Shown here one piece after another: positions 5,734 through 5,774 of a stretch of 5,774 bases of DNA. The stretch's first letter is position 1. Each line of letters opens with the position of its first letter. The DNA comes from Acidobacteriota bacterium (GTDB lineage Bacteria; Acidobacteriota; UBA4820; DSQY01). The stretch lies in the NCBI GenBank assembly GCA_021814355.1, contig JAKAIJ010000175.1, positions 1 through 5,774 of the forward strand. The letters are read 5' to 3'. Position numbers and translations under genes: made by a program. A model generated the notes under the pieces. The model saw nothing but the letters and a program-made list of their open reading frames with translations. It had not been told where the DNA came from and made no database searches.

Positions 5734-5774
5734 GCGGGTCCCGGCGGGCCTGAGGACGGTGGCGCTCCTGGAGG
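5726..5774 (+). CDS. Start of an unidentified gene, cut by the window end
   Basis: An ATG at 5726 overlaps the end of the preceding gene by 8 bp (ATGGCTGA). The sequence GAGGAGG at 5716-5722, which also encodes the acidic tail of the upstream protein, can act as its ribosome binding site. Sixteen codons are visible, reading MAERVPAGLRTVALLE, too few to name a family. The overlap and spacing suggest an operon with the 2TM protein gene. It could still be a chance open frame. Confidence 0.5.
   Translation, partial: MAERVPAGLRTVALLE

Overview
The window reads as a piece of a high-GC bacterial chromosome carrying ordinary metabolic and envelope genes. I see no mobile element, tRNA, rRNA or CRISPR array. 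The kelch/fibronectin-like secreted protein, the ALDH4A1-type P5C dehydrogenase and the high GC would fit an Acidobacteriota or deltaproteobacterial-type genome. That placement is inference from style, not from a marker gene.

Layout. Positions 1-1839 (+) hold the 3' part of a gene for a large extracellular repeat protein: kelch-type repeats of exactly 50 residues, a middle domain I do not recognise, then four fibronectin III-like units. It ends at a strong hairpin (1852-1877), shared with the convergent gene that follows. Positions 1907-3538 (-) encode a full-length L-glutamate gamma-semialdehyde (P5C) dehydrogenase, pruA, interrupted by one in-frame TGA at codon 399. A 194-bp divergent intergenic region (3539-3732) carries a plausible pruA promoter and the leader of a LOG-family nucleotide phosphoribohydrolase gene (3733-4305, +). 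A TSUP/TauE-SafE (YfcA-like) permease follows (4445-5212, +). Next comes a short two-helix membrane protein resembling the pore half of a potassium channel (5374-5733, +). It overlaps by 8 nt the start of another gene cut by the window end (5726->5774, +). No gap between genes exceeds 200 bp.

The genes do not form one pathway. P5C dehydrogenase is the last step of proline catabolism, LOG proteins cleave nucleoside monophosphates, and TSUP proteins move anions. The last two genes look translationally coupled.

The most notable observation is the in-frame TGA in pruA. Both halves are in the same frame and well conserved. The TGA falls where human ALDH4A1, as I recall its sequence, has cysteine. 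Extra cysteines lie close by in sequence and a stem-loop follows the TGA. This is the pattern of a Sec/Cys pair. A nonsense mutation or base-call error is still the more likely explanation, because the position should be a surface loop away from the active site and the hairpin does not meet the usual bacterial SECIS loop rule.
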